Shown: piece after piece, positions 1 to 6,156 of the stretch | How positions within the stretch are numbered: position 1 is the stretch's first letter | Layout: the number at the start of each line of letters is the position of its first letter | Assembly (NCBI GenBank): GCA_030591195.1 | Contig: JAUVBO010000051.1 | Span: 1-9,173, forward strand | Source of the DNA: Pseudomonadota bacterium | Lineage (GTDB): Bacteria; Myxococcota; Polyangia; GCA-2747355; JACKDQ01 | Direction: 5' to 3' | DNA length: 9,173 bases | Program-made: the position numbers and the translations under genes | The notes under the pieces: generated by a model | Database searches by the model: none | Told to the model about the DNA's origin: nothing | Seen by the model: the letters and a program-made list of their open reading frames with translations, nothing else

Positions 1-217
<217 letters not shown>

Positions 218-265
218 GCCGCCATCCGGCTGCTGGCTGCGCTGTATTCTCTCTGGACTACCTTC

Positions 266-271
266 TATAAT
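266..271 (+). promoter_or_regulatory. Consensus -10 box, probable leaderless promoter of the TPR/AIM24-like gene
   Basis: TATAAT, a six-of-six match to the sigma-70 -10 consensus, lies in an otherwise GC-rich stretch and ends 8 bases before the ATG at 280. Transcription starting 6-7 bases past the box would begin at or just before the ATG, giving a leaderless or nearly leaderless mRNA. This agrees with the absence of a Shine-Dalgarno match between 272 and 279. No good -35 hexamer is seen: at 17-bp spacing the bases are TGTATT (243-248). The box is seen in the sequence; the promoter role is inferred. Confidence 0.45.
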
Positions 272-279
272 CCGTCGCG

Positions 280-1875
280 ATGAGCGAGGAAGAATTCGAG
301 GGGTTGTTGCGTGAAGCCGCCGCGGCGCTTGCCAGCAACGAGCCGGAGAGGGCGGAGCAGACGGCCCTGGCGGCGCTGAGGCTTCGGCCGGGCAACCCGC
401 TGGCGCAGAACGTGGTGGGGCTGAGCTACTTCGGCCAGGGCCGCCACGACCAGGCACTCGAGGTCTTTGACTCGCTGGCGCGGCGCAACGCCGATGTCGT
501 GCCGTTGCGGATCAACGCCGGCGTCGCGGCCCTCAAGGCTGGCGACCGCGCCCGGGCCGAGATCCACCTGCGGCGCGCCATCGACCTCGATTCAGGCCAG
601 CGGCGAGCCTTCGCCTACCTGGCGTTGATACACCTGGAGGAGGGACAGCGCGAGCTGGCCCGCGCGGCCCTGCGAGAGGCTGGCCTCGCCGACCTGGCCG
701 AGCAGGCTGGCGAGGGGGGTGACCTGCCGGAGGTGCTGGCCAGCGAGGCCGCCCGGATTCCTCCCGCCGAGCCGACCGCTGCCCCTTGGGAAGGGTATAC
801 CGAGGTTGCGGCCATCGGCGGCGGTGCCGAGGGCAAGGCCGCGGCCCTGGACGCGGACGCCGGCGCGGCGCCAGGTCAAGACGAAGCTCCGGGGAGCGTT
901 GACGGGGAAGGGGAGCCCGGCGCGGAGCAGGGCGCCGCGGATGACGGGGCTGACGCGGATCAGGGGCTCGACGAGTCGTTCGCCAACCTCGACGCGGCCT
1001 TTGCTCAGCTCGAGAGCGCGCCGCGGGTCGAGTCGCCGGCCGAAGCGCCATCCGAGGCCCCGGCGGCGCCGCCGGCGGCCCCGGCCGACGCGGAGCGGCC
1101 GGTGAGGACCACCAAGCAGCGCTTGGCCTCGCTCAAGCCACCGCGATCGGCCTTCTGCTTCGCCGTCTTCCCGGAGGTGCCGAGCGGCGTCGAGCTCCCC
1201 GACGTCGAGCTGCACAACGCGGCCGAGGAGGATGACCGGCGCTGCCTGGTCATCGGGCCCAGGGCGCTGGCGGATGGGGTCAACATCCGGCGCGACCTGC
1301 TGGTGCTGGCCCACGGCGCCCTGGAGAGTTCAGCGCCGCAGCAGCGGGAGAAGGGCGCGCGGACCGGCCCGCTGGTGATCGACGGTCACCCGGTGACCGA
1401 GCTGCGAGGCGAGGGCAAGGCGCTGCTGGCGACCGACGCGGCGGATTGCTTCGAGATCGTGCGACTCTCGGACGAGGCCTGCTGTGTCGCCGAGTCGGCG
1501 GTGGCGGTCTTCTCCAGCCAGCTGCGGTGGGAGCGCGGGCGTGTCCCGGGCACCACCCACGGGGCCTACGAGCTGGTCGGTCGGGGCTTTGTCGGCCTGA
1601 GCTGCCGCGCGCCGCTCGAGCGGGTCCGGCTCAGGCCGGGTGAGCACCTGACAGTGCGCAGCGACTGCCTCGTCGGCTGGGGTGGTGGCGTGGTGCCGTG
1701 CGTCTCGGCGGGGGAGGCGGACGGTGGTTCACACGGCGGGCCGGTACACCTGGAGTGCGGTGGCCAGGGTATGGTAGTGGTGTGTCTGGCAGGCGGTGTC
1801 GCCGGCGGGCTGAACGCCGACGCCCTGCGGCGTGGGGCCGTTGACGAGGGGGGGGAATCGCAGGGGGAGGAGTAA
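280..1875 (+). CDS. TPR protein with AIM24-like C-terminal domain
   Basis: A 531-residue protein in three parts. Residues 7-140 form about four TPR helix pairs, for example PGNPLAQNVVGLSYFGQGRHDQALEVF-type and GQRRAFAYLALIHLEEGQRELA-type repeats, a protein-binding scaffold. Residues 141-287 are a low-complexity Ala/Pro/Glu/Asp linker. Residues 288-505 are a beta-rich domain with internally similar blocks: LRGEGKALLA, then ELVGRGFVGLS, then LRPGEHLTVRSDCLVGW, then ECGGQGMVVVCLAG. Repeated 'L-x-PGE-x-L-x-V' and 'G-x-G-x-V' strands of this kind are typical of the AIM24 (TIGR00266/DUF124) fold, whose biochemical role is unknown. There is no signal peptide or membrane segment, so a cytoplasmic location is expected. 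ATG 280 is chosen because the protein reads directly into the first TPR helix and sits behind a TATAAT box. The TPR call is firm, the AIM24 call moderate. pgsA follows 36 bases later in the same reading frame. Confidence 0.85.
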   Translation: MSEEEFEGLLREAAAALASNEPERAEQTALAALRLRPGNPLAQNVVGLSYFGQGRHDQALEVFDSLARRNADVVPLRINAGVAALKAGDRARAEIHLRRAIDLDSGQRRAFAYLALIHLEEGQRELARAALREAGLADLAEQAGEGGDLPEVLASEAARIPPAEPTAAPWEGYTEVAAIGGGAEGKAAALDADAGAAPGQDEAPGSVDGEGEPGAEQGAADDGADADQGLDESFANLDAAFAQLESAPRVESPAEAPSEAPAAPPAAPADAERPVRTTKQRLASLKPPRSAFCFAVFPEVPSGVELPDVELHNAAEEDDRRCLVIGPRALADGVNIRRDLLVLAHGALESSAPQQREKGARTGPLVIDGHPVTELRGEGKALLATDAADCFEIVRLSDEACCVAESAVAVFSSQLRWERGRVPGTTHGAYELVGRGFVGLSCRAPLERVRLRPGEHLTVRSDCLVGWGGGVVPCVSAGEADGGSHGGPVHLECGGQGMVVVCLAGGVAGGLNADALRRGAVDEGGESQGEE

Positions 1876-1911
1876 CCAGGGCGACGAGCCTCTGCCCAGC
1901 GTGGTGGTCCT

Positions 1912-2538
1912 GTGGCGAATCTGGCCAAAGAGCTGATCTACATCCCGAACCTCCTCACCATGCTGAGGATGGCGATCATCCCTGCGGTGCTGGTCTACAT
2001 CAGCAACGACAGCCCGCTGCGCAGCTTGATCGCCGCGTTGCTCTACAGCACCTCGGCGATCACCGACTTCTTCGACGGCTACCTGGCGCGCCGCACCGGC
2101 AAGGTCAGCCTCCTCGGCAAGTTCCTCGACCCGTTGGCAGACAAGATCCTGGTGATGGCGACCCTGGTCTGGATGGTGCCCCTCGGTCGAGTCGAGGCCT
2201 GGGTCGTGATCCTGCTGGTGGCGCGCGAGATCAGCATCACCGCCCTGCGGGGGATCGCGGCGTCCGAGGGACTGGTGATCAGCGCCCGCGGGCTGGGCAA
2301 GGACAAGACCGCCCTGCAGATGATCGGCATCCTTTGCCTGATCATCCACTTCCGCTACCCGCTCATCTTCACCGAGATCTACGTCGACTTCCACCAGGTA
2401 GGGCTGCACACGATCTACATGTCCCTGGTGCTGTCGGTCTTCTCGGCGGTGGAGTACCTCCAGCTCTTCGCCCGGGCCGTGGCGGCCAACGGCGACCAGC
2501 CGCGGCAGCCGAGGCAGACCACAGAGCTGCCCGACTGA
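1912..2538 (+). CDS. pgsA: CDP-diacylglycerol-glycerol-3-phosphate 3-phosphatidyltransferase
   Basis: A 208-residue membrane enzyme that transfers phosphatidyl from CDP-diacylglycerol to glycerol-3-phosphate, the committed step to phosphatidylglycerol and cardiolipin. The complete CDP-alcohol phosphotransferase signature is present: D52-x2-D55-G56-x2-A59-R60-x8-G69-x3-D73-x3-D77. The N-terminus IPNLLTMLRMAIIPAVL (11-27) is typical of PgsA. Further hydrophobic segments lie near 36-50, 80-104, 134-150 and 166-190, giving about five or six membrane helices, and the length is normal. The hydrophilic tail 191-208 is not conserved. The start is GTG 1912, the first start codon after the in-frame stop at 1873; only a weak GGTGGT (1903-1908) precedes it. 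It is probably co-transcribed with the TPR/AIM24-like gene. Its product is the lipid donor for the Lgt enzymes encoded next door on the other strand. Confidence 0.95.
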   Translation: MANLAKELIYIPNLLTMLRMAIIPAVLVYISNDSPLRSLIAALLYSTSAITDFFDGYLARRTGKVSLLGKFLDPLADKILVMATLVWMVPLGRVEAWVVILLVAREISITALRGIAASEGLVISARGLGKDKTALQMIGILCLIIHFRYPLIFTEIYVDFHQVGLHTIYMSLVLSVFSAVEYLQLFARAVAANGDQPRQPRQTTELPD

Positions 2539-2546
2539 GACATCAA

Positions 2547-2649
2547 GAGGGCTTTCGCAAAGCGCCCTCGCCGCGAAAAGCGTGGTTTTCACGACTTCAC
2601 CCCTCAACGTCCTCGCTTCGCTCGGCTCAGCCCTCCGACCCTTGGGGTG
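2547..2649. other. Structured intergenic segment between convergent pgsA and lgt; possible bidirectional terminator or dispersed repeat
   Basis: The 116 bases between the two convergent genes are almost entirely made of dyads. Hairpin A (2547-2569) pairs GAGG-GCTTT with AAAGC-CCTC, leaving a two-base bulge. Hairpin B abuts it (2570-2595): on the minus strand a 10-bp stem with two G-U pairs closes a six-base loop, whereas on the plus strand those pairs are mismatches, so the fold favours minus-strand RNA. Module C (2598-2649) is closed by CACCCC/GGGGTG and holds an internal GGCT-C-AGCC dyad (2624-2632). No T-run follows any stem, so a standard intrinsic terminator is not supported. No credible gene is present. 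End-to-end dyads of this kind resemble REP/BIME-type intergenic repeats. Confidence 0.5.
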
Positions 2650-2654
2650 TAGTT

Positions 2655-3602
2655 CTAGCCGCTTTCTGAGGGAGAGGTCTGGACCCGATCGGGGGTTGCT
2701 CGGCGGCGGACGTGACGCCAGATGAGGAAAGTGGCGACCAGCGTGCCGGCGCTGATCGCCTGGGAGGTCGAGATCAGCACCGGCAGGGCCGCGGGCAAGC
2801 CGAGCCAGCGGTTGAGCCTCGGCGTGCCCAGGGCGACGAGGAAACGACGCGCCGGATCGGCGCGGTAGAGCTCGATCACCGCGCGGGCCACCGGGTAGAC
2901 CGCCATGTAGGTCACGAAGGTCTGGCCGAAGTAGGCCCGGTGCGCGTTGAGCGCGGTCAGCCCGACGAACAGGACCAACTCCACCGCCGCTTCGTAGAGC
3001 TGGGTCGGGTGCAGCGCCGGCGTGCGATCGGCGCCGAGGCCCAGCAGCCCGAGCTGCCGCATGTCCTGCAGGGCGAAGCTCTGCCGACCGAAGCGAACGC
3101 CGAAGTGCCCACCGGAGGTGGGCGCGCCATAGCAGCAGCCAGCGGTAAAGCAGCCGACGCGGCCGATGAAGTGCCCGAGGGCGATCAGCGGCACCGCCAG
3201 GTCGGCGACGCGGAAGAAATCCATCTGGTGCCGGCGGGTGTAGAGCCAGGAGAAGATCGTCGCGGCCAGCAGGCCGCCGTAGTAGACCAGCCCGCCCTCC
3301 CAGACGTGCAGCGGCCGCGAGCAGTCGATCAGCAGCTGGCCGACGCCGCGCGCCCCGTCCCCAGCTCCGACGGCGCAGATCCGGTAGTACTGGGGCGCGT
3401 GGGTCAGCACGAACAGCAGCCGCGAGCCGAGCAGCGAGGTGACGATGATCCAGAAGGCGAGGTCGAGGACCCGCGTGACGCTGATCGCCTGGCGTCGGGC
3501 CGACCGCACCCCGAGGATCACCGCGACGAGGAACGCGATGGCGATGGCGATGCCGTAGCTGCTGATCGGCGCGTCGCCGATGTGAAACAGGATCGGTCGC
3601 AT
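2655..3602 (-). CDS. lgt: Prolipoprotein diacylglyceryl transferase, copy 1 (downstream paralog)
   Basis: A 315-residue inner-membrane enzyme of the Lgt family, which moves diacylglyceryl from phosphatidylglycerol to the lipobox Cys of prolipoproteins. Visible landmarks are WEGGLVYYGG (101-110, the region of E. coli His103, here Tyr), GRVGCF (147-152), GCCYG (155-159), HPTQLYE (198-204), R240-x3-E244-x2-R247 (the E. coli Arg239 region) and STSQ (278-281). About seven hydrophobic segments fit the family. The usual Lgt signature NF-x-N-x-E is replaced by CF-x2-GCC, a variant expected in deltaproteobacterial Lgt. Loop 71-100, before the YYGG motif, is longer than in E. coli and carries Cys76 and Cys94. 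The start codon overlaps the stop of the upstream copy as TGATG, with an AAGGA ribosome site (minus strand, 3616-3612) 9 bases upstream, so translation is probably coupled. Activity is inferred from the family. Confidence 0.92.
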   Translation of the reverse strand: MRPILFHIGDAPISSYGIAIAIAFLVAVILGVRSARRQAISVTRVLDLAFWIIVTSLLGSRLLFVLTHAPQYYRICAVGAGDGARGVGQLLIDCSRPLHVWEGGLVYYGGLLAATIFSWLYTRRHQMDFFRVADLAVPLIALGHFIGRVGCFTAGCCYGAPTSGGHFGVRFGRQSFALQDMRQLGLLGLGADRTPALHPTQLYEAAVELVLFVGLTALNAHRAYFGQTFVTYMAVYPVARAVIELYRADPARRFLVALGTPRLNRWLGLPAALPVLISTSQAISAGTLVATFLIWRHVRRRATPDRVQTSPSESG

Positions 3603-4585
3603 CAGCGATCTTCCTTGGCCAGGCGTCCGTCAGAGGCCGCGGCGGCATTCGCCCGGGCCGCCAGACGCCGTAGCATCCAGACCGCCAGCGCCACCAGCGG
3701 AATCGACAGCGCCTGAGACGTCGAGAGCAGGCCGAGCCAGCGCCCGCGGTCGTCGTCACGCAGGGCCTCGATGGCCGAGCGGGCGACGGCGTAGAGGATC
3801 ACGAACCACCAGAACACCTGGCCGTCGAAGCGCTTGCGCGGCCGGATGTAGAAGTAGCAGGTCCCGAAGATCAGCAGGTTCAGCAGCGACGAGTAGAGCT
3901 GGGTGGGATGCACCGGAAGGGGCGCCGCGCTGGCGACGTCGAGCAGGGGAACCCGGCGGTGGTCGCGCCAGACCGCCCCCCGGCGCGGGAACTGGATCGA
4001 CGGTCCCGTGGCGGTCGGCCTGCCGTAGCAGCAGCCGTTGAGGAAGCAGCCGAACCGACCCCAGAAGAGGCCCAGCGGGACTCCATAGCCGGCCAGATCG
4101 TAGATGCGCCAGAACCGGTCGCCGAAGTGTTTGCGGGTGTAGTAGAGGCTGGCGCCGGCGGCAAAGAGGAAGCCGCCGTAGTACGAGAGCCCGCCGCGCC
4201 AGAACTTGAGCGCGAGCAGGCAGTCGCGCGGAGGGTGGCAGTGGCCAGCCGTGACGTTGCAGCGAAAGTGCGGAGCGCACTGGGCGTGGTCGGTGCAGCC
4301 GATTTGCTCCAGCACTCGCATCGTCTCCGGGGCGATGCAGCTGTTGACGTACTCGAGCAACTGGCCGTCGGCCACCAGGTGCAGCAGCCGCGCGCCGATG
4401 ATGCCCCAGACCACCGCGAGCAGGTTGAGGTCCAGCACCCGGTCGGCGTCGAGGTCCTGCTTGCGCGCCTCTCGCCAGGTCAGCAGCAGGGCGCAGCCGA
4501 ACCCCACCGCGAGCATGGTGAAGTAGGCCGGCAGCGTGACGCGACCGATCAGGGGAGCGTCGAAGGACCAGAGGATCGGCTTCAT
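3602..4585 (-). CDS. lgt: Prolipoprotein diacylglyceryl transferase, copy 2 (upstream paralog, with Cys-rich loop insert)
   Basis: A 327-residue Lgt-family membrane protein and first gene of the two-gene minus-strand operon. Landmarks are GGLSYYGG (131-138), GRFGCFLNGCCYG (176-188), HPTQLY (226-231), R269-x3-E273-x2-R276 and STSQ (288-291). The Asn of the usual NGE motif is kept (N183), but the Glu is replaced by Cys. Between the second and third hydrophobic segments sits a roughly 40-residue insert with six cysteines (83, 97, 103, 109, 116, 122). The middle four are spaced C-x5-C-x5-C-x6-C, a pattern common in small disulfide modules of secreted myxobacterial proteins; this loop should face the periplasm. 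The tail 305-327 is Ala/Arg-rich and charged. Start ATG 4585 has only a weak AAGG upstream. Whether both copies are active, or differ in substrate, cannot be read from sequence. Confidence 0.92.
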   Translation of the reverse strand: MKPILWSFDAPLIGRVTLPAYFTMLAVGFGCALLLTWREARKQDLDADRVLDLNLLAVVWGIIGARLLHLVADGQLLEYVNSCIAPETMRVLEQIGCTDHAQCAPHFRCNVTAGHCHPPRDCLLALKFWRGGLSYYGGFLFAAGASLYYTRKHFGDRFWRIYDLAGYGVPLGLFWGRFGCFLNGCCYGRPTATGPSIQFPRRGAVWRDHRRVPLLDVASAAPLPVHPTQLYSSLLNLLIFGTCYFYIRPRKRFDGQVFWWFVILYAVARSAIEALRDDDRGRWLGLLSTSQALSIPLVALAVWMLRRLAARANAAAASDGRLAKEDR

Positions 4586-4651
4586 CGCAGCCTTGCTGCA
4601 GCGGTGTGGACGACAGGTAACTCGCGCGTCACTCGACGCGTATTGCCGGTA

Positions 4652-4680
4652 AATTTAGCCATAACGGGCTCGGCTGTCAC
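4652..4680 (-). promoter_or_regulatory. Candidate sigma-70-like promoter of the lgt operon
   Basis: On the minus strand GTGACA (4680-4675, five of six matches to TTGACA) is followed after exactly 17 bases by TAAATT (4657-4652, four of six matches to TATAAT). This lies in the one AT-richer patch of the divergent region. Transcription would begin near 4645, leaving about 60 bases of leader before the ATG at 4585. No equally good plus-strand promoter is seen for the divergent thioredoxin-like gene. The hexamers and spacing are seen; the promoter role is inferred. Confidence 0.4.
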
Positions 4681-4719
4681 ATGATGCCGGCAGCGGGCAA
4701 GAGCCCTTGGAGGAGCGAC

Positions 4720-5298
4720 ATGTCAGCGACCGCGTCGACGATGATGGCCCTGGGGACCGTGGCGCCCCCGTTCCGGCTGCCCGACACCAACGGACAGCTG
4801 GTCTCACGCGAGGACCAAGCCAGCGCGCCGGCGCTGCTGGTGATGTTCATCTGCAACCACTGCCCGTTCGTGATCCACCTGCGCGAGGAGCTCGCGCGGC
4901 TCGGGCGTGACTACCGGCGCCGGGGGGTCGCCGTGGTGGCGATCAACGCCAACGACGTCGAGAGGCACCCGGACGACAGCCCCGCGCGGATGAAGGACGA
5001 GGTGGCTTCCGCTGGCTACAGCTTCCCCTACCTGTTCGACGAGTCGCAGGAGGTGGCCAAGGCCTACGGCGCCGCCTGCACGCCTGACTTCTACCTCTTC
5101 GATGGCGAACAGCGCCTGGTCTATCGCGGGCAGCTCGACGACAGCCGGCCGGGCAACGGCATCGCGGTGACCGGCCAGGATCTACGGGCGGCGCTCGATG
5201 CGTTGCTCGGCGGGGGCGAGGTGTCGGCGGAGCAGAAGCCGAGCATCGGCTGCAACATCAAGTGGAAGCCGGGCAACGCTCCGGCCTATTTCGGCTGA
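4720..5298 (+). CDS. Thioredoxin-like/peroxiredoxin-like protein (PRX_like1 type)
   Basis: A 192-residue thioredoxin-fold protein, probably a cytosolic thiol-disulfide reductase or peroxiredoxin-like enzyme. Landmarks are GTVAPPFRLPDTNG (12-25, the AhpC/TSA-type N-terminal edge), FICNHCPFV (43-51) with redox pair C45-x2-C48, CTPD (120-123) with the cis-Pro expected opposite the active site, and a late GCNIKWKPGN block (177-186) with Cys178. The CNHCPFV and GCNIKWK blocks together are the hallmark of this family, often annotated 'thioredoxin family protein'. There is no signal peptide or lipobox. ATG 4720 is chosen over the in-frame ATG at 4681 because GGAGG (4709-4713) precedes it by 6 bases and the family homology begins right after it; the earlier start would add a 13-residue unconserved segment. 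It is divergent from the lgt pair; a functional link is not shown. Confidence 0.9.
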   Translation: MSATASTMMALGTVAPPFRLPDTNGQLVSREDQASAPALLVMFICNHCPFVIHLREELARLGRDYRRRGVAVVAINANDVERHPDDSPARMKDEVASAGYSFPYLFDESQEVAKAYGAACTPDFYLFDGEQRLVYRGQLDDSRPGNGIAVTGQDLRAALDALLGGGEVSAEQKPSIGCNIKWKPGNAPAYFG

Positions 5299-5316
5299 TC
5301 CCCTCACCTGATGAGC

Positions 5317-5739
5317 TCAGTCCGAGAGCTCCTGGCTCCGCTTCACGGGCAAGATGAAGCCGTCCTCCTTGAGGAGCTTCTTGTCGAAGGTGGCGACCTG
5401 CTTGCATCCGGCGGCATGTGCCCGCTCCCGGATGATGTAGTCGGCGAAGTCGCCGCGGCCGCGGCCGTAGGATGCCAGGGCCCTGCGGACGCACTCGGCG
5501 TCGTCCAGGACGAGGTGGCTGGCCCGGCTCAGCCCCTCCATCACCACGAAGATCTGCTTGCGGGTCTGCTCGTAGACGGAGGCGAGAACCCAAACGACCT
5601 CGCACAAGACGACGTGGGAGACGAAGAGCGGGTCGCCGTCCGCCTGGGCGCCTTCGATCAGGGCGGCCGCCTGGGCGGTCTGGGCCTCGTCGTCCTCGAC
5701 GAGGTAGCGGACGAGGACGTTGGTATCGAGGGCGATCAT
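5317..5739 (-). CDS. vapC: PIN-domain ribonuclease toxin, VapC family
   Basis: A 140-residue PIN-domain protein of normal VapC length. VapC toxins are Mg2+-dependent RNases that cleave tRNA or rRNA loops and are held inactive by the partner antitoxin. The acidic active-site residues are in place: D5 in the N-terminal ALDTNVLVRYL motif, E47 in LCEVVWVL, D97 and D100 in GDFADYII, and D119 in ATFDKKL. The gene follows the AbrB-type antitoxin with a 4-base ATGA overlap (5736-5739). It has no Shine-Dalgarno match of its own, so its translation is probably coupled to the antitoxin, as usual for such pairs. Its 3' end converges on the thioredoxin-like gene with only 18 bases between them and no obvious terminator. 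All catalytic positions are intact, so it looks functional. The vapC name is by family; the cleavage target is unknown. Confidence 0.9.
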   Translation of the reverse strand: MIALDTNVLVRYLVEDDEAQTAQAAALIEGAQADGDPLFVSHVVLCEVVWVLASVYEQTRKQIFVVMEGLSRASHLVLDDAECVRRALASYGRGRGDFADYIIRERAHAAGCKQVATFDKKLLKEDGFILPVKRSQELSD

Positions 5740-5996
5740 GTTCGGCGGTAGCGCTCGGCCACCGACCTGGCGATGGCCTCGTTCATCTCCTCGGCCGTGA
5801 CGCCCCGTCGCCTGGGCTTGACGATCCCCTTGAGGGTGCGCAGGTCCACGGTCTCCGGCTCGACGACGACCCGCCCGTCGTCGGATCGATAGAACAGGAC
5901 CCGATCTCCCGGACCAACGCCCAGGGCGTCCCGGATGGCTTTCGGGATCGTGACCTGTCCCTTGGTCGTGATGGTCGTTGCTGTCGGCGCTGACAT
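5736..5996 (-). CDS. vapB: AbrB/SpoVT-fold antitoxin, VapB/MazE type
   Basis: An 86-residue antitoxin. Residues 8-48 form a SpoVT-AbrB swapped-hairpin DNA-binding domain, with the diagnostic TTKGQVTIPKAIRDALGV (10-27) and GPGDRVLF (29-36). Residues 50-86 (LKGIVKPRRR, then an acidic/basic helix EEMNEAIARSVAERY) are the likely toxin-wrapping tail. Such proteins bind and block the toxin and repress their own operon as dimers. ATG 5996 is preferred because GGTGGAGG ends 8 bases before it. A GTG at 6011 in the same frame would add five residues (MEAPE) but would start inside that ribosome site. Inverted repeats at 6014-6035, just upstream, are the likely operator. The vapB name follows from the partner PIN toxin; MazE-like is an equally fair structural label. 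Confidence 0.9.
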   Translation of the reverse strand: MSAPTATTITTKGQVTIPKAIRDALGVGPGDRVLFYRSDDGRVVVEPETVDLRTLKGIVKPRRRGVTAEEMNEAIARSVAERYRRT

Positions 5997-6013
5997 CTCG
6001 GGAGCCTCCACCG

Positions 6014-6035
6014 TAAGTATTACTTATGGTAATAC
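6014..6035. promoter_or_regulatory. Nested inverted repeats, likely operator of the toxin-antitoxin operon
   Basis: In an AT-rich patch just upstream of the antitoxin ribosome site, two perfect dyads are nested: TAAGTA-T-TACTTA (6014-6026) and GTATTAC-TTATG-GTAATAC (6017-6023 with 6029-6035). On the minus strand they overlap a weak promoter: TGGACA (6054-6049, five of six matches to TTGACA), then 17 bases, then TACCAT (four of six). Placement over the -10 region fits autorepression by the AbrB-fold antitoxin, as in known VapBC and MazEF operons. The repeats are seen; binding is inferred. Confidence 0.55.
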
Positions 6036-6087
6036 CTGCTGCTGCCCGTGTCCAGGTCGGAGCGCCGGCGATGACCGTTCCAGTTGT

Positions 6088-6118
6088 CGTTGTGCAGGGT
6101 TGTCAACCTTGCACAACG
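6088..6118. promoter_or_regulatory. 31-bp near-perfect palindrome upstream of the TPR gene
   Basis: Two 15-base arms, CGTTGTGCAGGGTTG (6088-6102) and CAACCTTGCACAACG (6104-6118), flank a single central T. Fourteen of fifteen positions pair; the exception is G6097 opposite T6109, which would be a G-U pair in RNA. It lies in the 168-base gap between the divergent antitoxin and TPR genes, 47 bases before the TPR start. The extended dyad symmetry, with half-site TTGTGCA and core GGTTG-T-CAACC, suggests an operator for a dimeric or tetrameric regulator. Without a T-run it is not a convincing terminator. The regulator is not identified and differs in target from the AT-rich antitoxin operator nearby. 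Confidence 0.6.
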
Positions 6119-6133
6119 GCTGGCCCCGTGCTA

Positions 6134-6156
6134 CCTCCAGGTACCCACCTTGGAGG
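6134..6156 (+). promoter_or_regulatory. Hairpin sequestering the ribosome binding site of the TPR gene
   Basis: CCTCCA-GGT (6134-6142) pairs with ACC-(T)-TGGAGG (6147-6156): nine base pairs with one bulged T (6150) and a four-base loop ACCC (6143-6146). The 3' arm contains GGAGG (6152-6156), the core of the Shine-Dalgarno for the GTG at 6165. Only the trailing AGGA (6157-6160) stays free, so this stem could hold translation down. The pairing is seen; the regulatory effect is inferred and would require the mRNA to start upstream of about 6134. Confidence 0.5.

Noticed and set aside
2712..3716. A 334-codon plus-strand frame antisense to lgt
   Set aside because: Composition is typical of a GC shadow (runs of Asp, Glu, Arg, Gln), with no start signal or domain.
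1729..3759. A 676-codon open frame on the minus strand spanning pgsA, the intergenic segment and lgt
   Set aside because: It runs antisense to or out of frame with three well-supported genes, is Arg/Pro/Ala-rich low-complexity, and shows no domain. It is a shadow caused by high GC.
4681..4719. Upstream in-frame ATG for the thioredoxin-like gene
   Set aside because: No ribosome site precedes it, whereas GGAGG lies 6 bases before ATG 4720; the extra 13 residues are outside the family domain.
5313..5331. GAGCTC-7-GAGCTC dyad at the junction of the thioredoxin-like gene and the toxin as a terminator
   Set aside because: Only a 6-bp stem, no T-run, and it lies partly inside the toxin coding end; too weak to call.
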